Source: Agromyces allii (GTDB taxonomy: Bacteria > Actinomycetota > Actinomycetes > Actinomycetales > Microbacteriaceae). From it: a stretch of DNA of 64,000 nucleotides. The translations under genes and the position numbers were made by a program. The notes under the pieces were generated by a model. The model worked only from the letters and a program-made list of their open reading frames with translations, was not told where the DNA came from and did not search any database. Below, piece after piece: positions 60,091 to 64,000 of this stretch; position 1 is the first letter of the stretch, and each line of letters starts with the position of its first letter. The stretch covers positions 62,001 to 126,000 of the forward strand of contig NZ_WBIN01000014.1 in the NCBI RefSeq assembly GCF_009749385.1, in the 5' to 3' direction.

Positions 60091-60956
60091 GCACCGCCCG
60101 ATCCGAGGGCCTGCCGGGGGCCGGGTTCGTCCTCGGCTACGGCACGAACGGCTTCACGGATCATCCGCTCGACGACGCGATCACCGTGCTCGACGACCTC
60201 GGCTACCGAGGACTCGCCCTCACGCTCGGCCATCCGCACCTCGATCCGTTCGCGAGCGACGCCGACCGCATCGCCGACCGGCTGCGCCGCCGACTCGACG
60301 ACCTGGGTTGGCGCGTCGTGGTCGAGACGGGCACGCGCTACCTGCTCGATCCGGCCCGCAAGCACCGGCCGAACCTGCTCGACGACGAGCCCGGCCTGCG
60401 CGAGCTGTTCCTGCGGCGGGCCATCGACCTGGGCGCGATCCTCGGCGCCGACTGCGTGTCGCTCTGGTCGGGCACGCTGCCCGAGGGCGTCGAGGTCGCC
60501 GAGGCGCACGACCGCCTGCGCGACCGGCTCGGAGGCCTCGTCGAACGGGCCGAGGAGGCGGGCGTGCCGCTCGCGTTCGAGCCCGAGCCCGGCATGCTCG
60601 TCGAGACGGTCGCCGACGCGCTCGCGCTGCGGGCCGATCTCGGCGACCCTCCTTCGCTGGGCCTCACGGTCGACCTCGGCCACTGCGTCGTCGTCGAGCC
60701 CGACGGGGTCGTCGGCGCGCTGCGAGCCGCCGGACCCCTGCTGCGCAACGTGCAGGTCGACGACATGCTGCCCGTCGCGCACGAGCACCTCGAACTCGGT
60801 CACGGCGCGCTCGACCTCGCCGCGGCCCTCCGCACGCTCGACGAACTCGACTACCGCGGCCTCGCCGCGATCGAGCTGCCCCGTCACGCGCACGACGCCC
60901 CCGGCGTCGCCGCCCGATCGATGACCGCACTCCGAACCGCCTGGGAGGAACGATGA
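60087..60956 (+). CDS. Sugar phosphate isomerase/epimerase family protein (TIM barrel)
   Basis: The 289-aa xylose-isomerase-like TIM barrel has GYRGLALTLGHPHLDPF, metal-site acidic residues in LAFEPEPGMLV (Glu) and LTVDLGHCVVVEPD (Asp, His), and a final RGLAAIELPRHAHDAPG. The family isomerises or epimerises sugars and cyclitols (IolE/IolI/IolH-like), which fits an inositol-type pathway. ATGA overlaps link it to UbiA and EboA. It resembles the downstream EboE in fold but is a distinct protein. Confidence 0.82.
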   Translation: MSTARSEGLPGAGFVLGYGTNGFTDHPLDDAITVLDDLGYRGLALTLGHPHLDPFASDADRIADRLRRRLDDLGWRVVVETGTRYLLDPARKHRPNLLDDEPGLRELFLRRAIDLGAILGADCVSLWSGTLPEGVEVAEAHDRLRDRLGGLVERAEEAGVPLAFEPEPGMLVETVADALALRADLGDPPSLGLTVDLGHCVVVEPDGVVGALRAAGPLLRNVQVDDMLPVAHEHLELGHGALDLAAALRTLDELDYRGLAAIELPRHAHDAPGVAARSMTALRTAWEER

Positions 60957-61732
60957 ACCATCAGTGGACCGAGGACGCCGTGCGGCTGATCGCCGCCGAG
61001 CCCGACCGCATCGCCGAGCTGTTCCCGGCCGCGGGCCGCGAGGTCGGTCGGGCCCCGCTCGCGCCCGACACCGACCCGCTCGGCCTCGCGCTCGGCACCG
61101 CCGACGACCTCGCCCGCGAGGTGCTCGTCGGCGCACTGCTCGACGCGCTCCCGCCCGCCGAGGCCGCGGCCGAGCTCGCCGACCTGTACCGCTACGGCGA
61201 CGACGCAGAGCAGCGCGGGGTGCTGCGGGGGCTCAGCGCGGCCGAGTCCGCCGGCGAACTCGCGGTCGAGGGTGCGGATGTCTCGGGCGGCAGCGTCTCG
61301 AGCGGCAGCGTCTCGGGCGGTAGCGGATCGGGCGGTGCGGATGTCGCAGGCCCGCCGCCCGCGGCATCCGTCGACGCTGCGAACCTCGACCCCGTCGTCA
61401 CGACCGGCCTGCACCTGGTCGCCGAGGCGCTCCGCACGAACGACCCCCGGCTGGTCGCCGCCGCACTCGGCCCGTTCGCCGCCGCGCACCTCGACCAGCA
61501 CTCGTGGCGCCACGGCGTGCTGAAGGCGCTCTTCATGGGCATCCCCCTCGACGCCGTCGCCGGCCTCGACCGCCGCACCGACGCCGAGGTGGCCCGCATG
61601 GCGGCCGGCCTCGTCGCCGAGCGTCGCGCGGCATCCAGGGACGTGACCGACGACATGACCCGGCTCGCCGCCGGGCACGAGACGGCGACCACCGAGAACA
61701 CACCGAACACCACCGACCCTACGGAGGACTGA
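60953..61732 (+). CDS. eboA: EboA-like protein
   Basis: The 259-aa helical protein has LPPAEAAAELADLYRYGDDAEQRGVLRGL, VTTGLHLVAEALRTNDPRLV, and AAAHLDQHSWRHGVLKALFMGIPLDAVAGLDRRTDAEVARMA. These HEAT-like helices are the EboA pattern, including the conserved W.H.VLKALF.G segment. A Gly/Ser linker (residues about 101-127), encoded by imperfect 15-bp tandem repeats, splits the two halves and is unusual. The C-terminus is a disordered Thr/Asp tail. EboA has no known activity. GGGAGGA supports the start. Confidence 0.82.
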   Translation: MNHQWTEDAVRLIAAEPDRIAELFPAAGREVGRAPLAPDTDPLGLALGTADDLAREVLVGALLDALPPAEAAAELADLYRYGDDAEQRGVLRGLSAAESAGELAVEGADVSGGSVSSGSVSGGSGSGGADVAGPPPAASVDAANLDPVVTTGLHLVAEALRTNDPRLVAAALGPFAAAHLDQHSWRHGVLKALFMGIPLDAVAGLDRRTDAEVARMAAGLVAERRAASRDVTDDMTRLAAGHETATTENTPNTTDPTED

Positions 61733-61733
61733 C

Positions 61734-62642
61734 ATGCGCATCTTCGACCCGCACATCCACATGACCTCGCGAACGACGACCGACTACCGGGCGATGTACG
61801 CCGCGGGCGTCCGCGCGCTCGTCGAGCCGTCGTTCTGGCTCGGGCAGCCGCGCACGAACGTGGGCAGCTACACCGACTACTTCGACGCGCTCATCGGATG
61901 GGAGCGGTTCCGTGCAGCGCAGTACGGCATCCGCCACCACGCCACCATCGGGCTGAACCCGAAGGAGGCGAACGACCCGCGCTGCCGCGAGGTGCTCGAC
62001 GTGCTGCCCCGCTACCTCGCGAAGGACGGCGTCGTGGCCGTCGGCGAGACGGGCTACGACTCGATGACGCCCGAGGAGGACGAGGTCTTCGCCCGTCACC
62101 TCGAGCTCGCGCTGAAGCACGGCCTGCCCGCGCTCGTGCACACGCCGCACCGCGACAAGGCCGCCGGCACGCGCCGCACGCTCGACGTCGTGCGCGAATC
62201 GGGTCTCGCGCCCGGCCTCGTCGTCGTCGACCACCTGAACGAGACCACGGTGGCGGATGTCGCCGACAGCGGCTGCTGGATGGGCTTCTCGATCTACCCC
62301 GACACGAAGATGGACGAGCACCGGTTCGTCGCGATCCTGCGCGAGTACGGCACCGAGCGGATGCTCGCGAACAGCGCCGCCGACTGGGGCCACTCCGATC
62401 CGCTGAAGACCCTCGCGACCGCGCACGCCATGCTCGACGCGGGCTTCACGGCCGACGACGTCGACCTCGTGCTCTGGCGCAACCCGGTCGAGTTCTACGG
62501 GCAGAGCGGCCGGCTGAACCTCGATCCGGTGCCCGGGTTCGAGGGGTCGGGCGATGCGGAGGCGACGGATGCCGCGGGCTCGGCGTCGACGGCGCCCTCG
62601 AGCTTCGAGGGCAACTCCGTGCTGCGGGGGGTGCCGGCCTGA
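61734..62642 (+). CDS. eboB: TatD-family hydrolase, EboB-like
   Basis: The 302-aa amidohydrolase-fold protein begins MRIFDPHIHMTSRTTTDY, with the metal-binding HxH. It also has VGETGYDSMTPEEDEVF (Glu), LVHTPHRDKAAG (His) and ANSAADWGHSDPL (Asp). The C-terminal 40 residues are disordered. EboB is the TatD member of the ebo cluster; the substrate is unknown. GGAGGAC precedes the ATG. Its TGA shares a base with the next ATG. Confidence 0.85.
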   Translation: MRIFDPHIHMTSRTTTDYRAMYAAGVRALVEPSFWLGQPRTNVGSYTDYFDALIGWERFRAAQYGIRHHATIGLNPKEANDPRCREVLDVLPRYLAKDGVVAVGETGYDSMTPEEDEVFARHLELALKHGLPALVHTPHRDKAAGTRRTLDVVRESGLAPGLVVVDHLNETTVADVADSGCWMGFSIYPDTKMDEHRFVAILREYGTERMLANSAADWGHSDPLKTLATAHAMLDAGFTADDVDLVLWRNPVEFYGQSGRLNLDPVPGFEGSGDAEATDAAGSASTAPSSFEGNSVLRGVPA

Positions 62643-63841
62643 TGGAGCTCTCGTACTGCACCAACGTGCACCCCGCCGAGGATCTCGACGGCGTGCTCGA
62701 CCAGCTCACCCGGTATGCGGGCCCGGCTCGCCGTGCCGCCGGGCTCGACCGCCTCGGCGTCGGACTCTGGCTGCCCGCGCCGCTCGCGCACCGGCTCGCG
62801 TCGGACTCCGTCGCCCGAGAACGCCTGCGCGCGGGCCTCGTCGCCGAGGGGCTCGAGGTGCGCACGATCAACGCGTTCCCGTACACCTCGTTCCACGCCG
62901 AAGTCGTGAAGCTCGACGTCTACCGCCCCGACTGGACCGACCCCCGCCGTGCCGACTACACGCTGGAGTGCGCGCAGGTGCTCGCCGACCTGCTGCCCGA
63001 GGGCGCGGAGGGCAGCATCTCGACGCTGCCGCTCGGCTGGCGCCACCCGTGGACGGCGAGCGACGACGCCGCCGCGACGGCCGCCCTCGACCGTGTGTCG
63101 ACCGGGCTGCGCGAGCTGCGCGACCGCACGGGCCGCACGATCCGGCTCGCGATCGAACCCGAGCCCGGCTGCGTGCTCGACACCGTCGACGACATCGTCG
63201 CCTGGCTCTCGCCGCGGCTCGGCCCCGGCCGCCTCGACCCGGAGTTCATCGGCATCTGCCTCGACACCTGCCACCTCGCCGCATCGTTCGCCGACCCCGT
63301 CGAGACCGTGCAGCGGGTGGGGCGGGCCGGCATCCGGATCCCCAAGATCCAGGCCTCGGCGGCGCTGCACATCGCCGACCCGGCCGATCCGGCCGCGCGC
63401 GAGGCCCTCACGGAGTTCGCCGAGCCGCGCTACCTGCACCAGACGCGGGCGCTCGCGCCCGACGGCGTCGTGATCCGCGTCGACGACCTGCCCGACGCAC
63501 TCGACGAGCACGGCGGCCTGCGCACCGACGGCCCATGGCGCGTGCACTTCCATGTGCCGCTGCACCTCGAACCCGAGGCGCCGCTGTCGTCGACGACCGA
63601 GGTGCTGCGCCGCGCGGTGGCCGCCGTGCGCGAGCTGCCCGACGGCGACTCCGCCCACCTCGACGTCGAGACCTACACCTGGACCGTCCTCCCGGGCGGC
63701 GCCGGAGACCTCGTCGAGGGCATCGCCTCCGAGCTTCGATGGGCGAGCGGCGAGCTGCTCGACACCACCGACCGCGACTCGACGGACCCGACCGCGACCG
63801 GCCGCGCCGCGGCATCCGCCCCTCGGATGGCGACGGCATGA
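62642..63841 (+). CDS. eboE: Metabolite traffic protein EboE-like (TIM barrel)
   Basis: The 399-aa protein begins MELSYCTNVHPAEDLDGVL. It has FPYTSFHAEVVKLDVYRPDW, the metal-site region IRLAIEPEPGCVLDT and ICLDTCHLAASFAD, and the C-terminal ETYTWTVLP, all features I associate with EboE proteins. The fold is a xylose-isomerase-like barrel with conserved Glu, Asp and His for a divalent metal. In other bacteria ebo genes are needed for moving or modifying a membrane-destined metabolite. It overlaps the phosphatase gene by ATGA. Confidence 0.85.
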   Translation: MELSYCTNVHPAEDLDGVLDQLTRYAGPARRAAGLDRLGVGLWLPAPLAHRLASDSVARERLRAGLVAEGLEVRTINAFPYTSFHAEVVKLDVYRPDWTDPRRADYTLECAQVLADLLPEGAEGSISTLPLGWRHPWTASDDAAATAALDRVSTGLRELRDRTGRTIRLAIEPEPGCVLDTVDDIVAWLSPRLGPGRLDPEFIGICLDTCHLAASFADPVETVQRVGRAGIRIPKIQASAALHIADPADPAAREALTEFAEPRYLHQTRALAPDGVVIRVDDLPDALDEHGGLRTDGPWRVHFHVPLHLEPEAPLSSTTEVLRRAVAAVRELPDGDSAHLDVETYTWTVLPGGAGDLVEGIASELRWASGELLDTTDRDSTDPTATGRAAASAPRMATA

Positions 63842-64000
63842 CCCGCGTGCTGCTGCTCGACGTCGTCGGGCTCACCGCCCGAGCCCTCTCGCAGATGCCG
63901 CGCCTGCGCGCGCTGGCCGCCGGAGGGGCGACCGCGCGGCTCGGCACCGTGCTGCCCGCGGTCACCTGCAGCGTGCAGTCGACCATGCTCACCGGGCTCG
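63838..64000 (+). CDS. eboF: Alkaline phosphatase/nucleotide pyrophosphatase family protein, EboF-like (5' part)
   Basis: Fifty-four codons are present before the window ends. LLLDVVGLTARAL contains the first metal-ligand Asp8. PAVTCSVQSTMLTG aligns with the nucleophile segment of nucleotide pyrophosphatases, with Thr43 as nucleophile. No signal peptide or helix is seen, so the domain begins immediately. As in other ebo clusters it follows eboE and should remove a phosphate or cleave a pyrophosphate from the pathway product. Confidence 0.75.
   Translation, partial: MTRVLLLDVVGLTARALSQMPRLRALAAGGATARLGTVLPAVTCSVQSTMLTGL

Noticed and set aside
60087..60956. A second copy of eboE
   Set aside because: It shares the TIM-barrel fold and metal-site style with EboE but lacks its N-terminal CTNVHP and C-terminal ETYTW segments, so I treat it as a separate isomerase family member.

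Overview
The window is high-GC actinobacterial DNA, most likely from a member of the Microbacteriaceae (Agromyces-like). I base this on the gene families present (an IdsA-type prenyl synthase, DUF3151 next to purA, DUF485/SSS symporter pairs, a DUF5979-type LPXTG surface protein), on the very strong over-representation of the 9-mer GGATGCCGC/GCGGCATCC, and on an interspersed repeat built around GGTCTCGAGACGCT and CTCCTCGACCGG. The genus is an inference. I found no rRNA, tRNA, transposase, phage gene or CRISPR array.

Layout. 0-10.4 kb is mostly minus strand: a small conserved gene, a zinc alcohol dehydrogenase, a coupled block of chorismate mutase, SDR and a small membrane protein, a MacB/FtsX-type ABC pair, a secreted chitin/cellulose-active LPMO (AA10 + FnIII + CBM5/12), a YtrA-type GntR-ABC-permease operon with its own operator, and an EamA exporter. 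10.6-18.2 kb carries a GH76-like protein, a PfkB kinase behind a LacI-type operator, an HxlR/MFS divergent pair, a MarR/isochorismatase-fold operon, dihydrolipoyl dehydrogenase and a small membrane protein. 18.5-24.7 kb is a carboxylate-uptake island: two Na+/solute symporters, each with a small DUF485-like partner, flank a LytS/LytTR two-component system. 24.9-27.4 kb holds a TSUP permease, a GNAT, a membrane protein and an MT0933-like small protein. 27.5-38.6 kb is one giant LPXTG surface protein of about 3,690 residues, and a sulfatase is divergent from it. 40.5-43.9 kb is housekeeping (purA with DUF3151, argG). 44-49.6 kb has a small secreted protein, cardiolipin synthase and a TetR / degenerate ABC / YhgE operon. 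49.9-56.3 kb has membrane proteins, two further TetR systems (one facing a DHA2 drug exporter) and CorA.

The most interesting locus is the right end, 56.39-64.0 kb. Behind a near-consensus promoter lies a tightly coupled operon related to the ebo/EDB cluster: polyprenyl diphosphate synthase, an inositol-3-phosphate-synthase-like cyclase, a UbiA prenyltransferase (EboC), a TIM-barrel sugar isomerase, EboA, a TatD-like hydrolase (EboB), EboE, and the start of an EboF-like phosphatase/pyrophosphatase that runs off the window. The usual dehydroquinate-synthase-like EboD is not seen. A different NAD-dependent sugar-phosphate cyclase stands in the operon, next to a dedicated prenyl donor synthase. 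I infer that this variant makes or moves a prenylated cyclitol.

Regulatory themes. Many single genes have a TANNNT -10 hexamer exactly 6-7 nt before the start codon, implying leaderless mRNAs. Genes inside operons overlap by ATGA/GTGA/TGATG. Convergent genes are separated by long perfect palindromes. Several one-component regulators have clear palindromic operators next to their genes.
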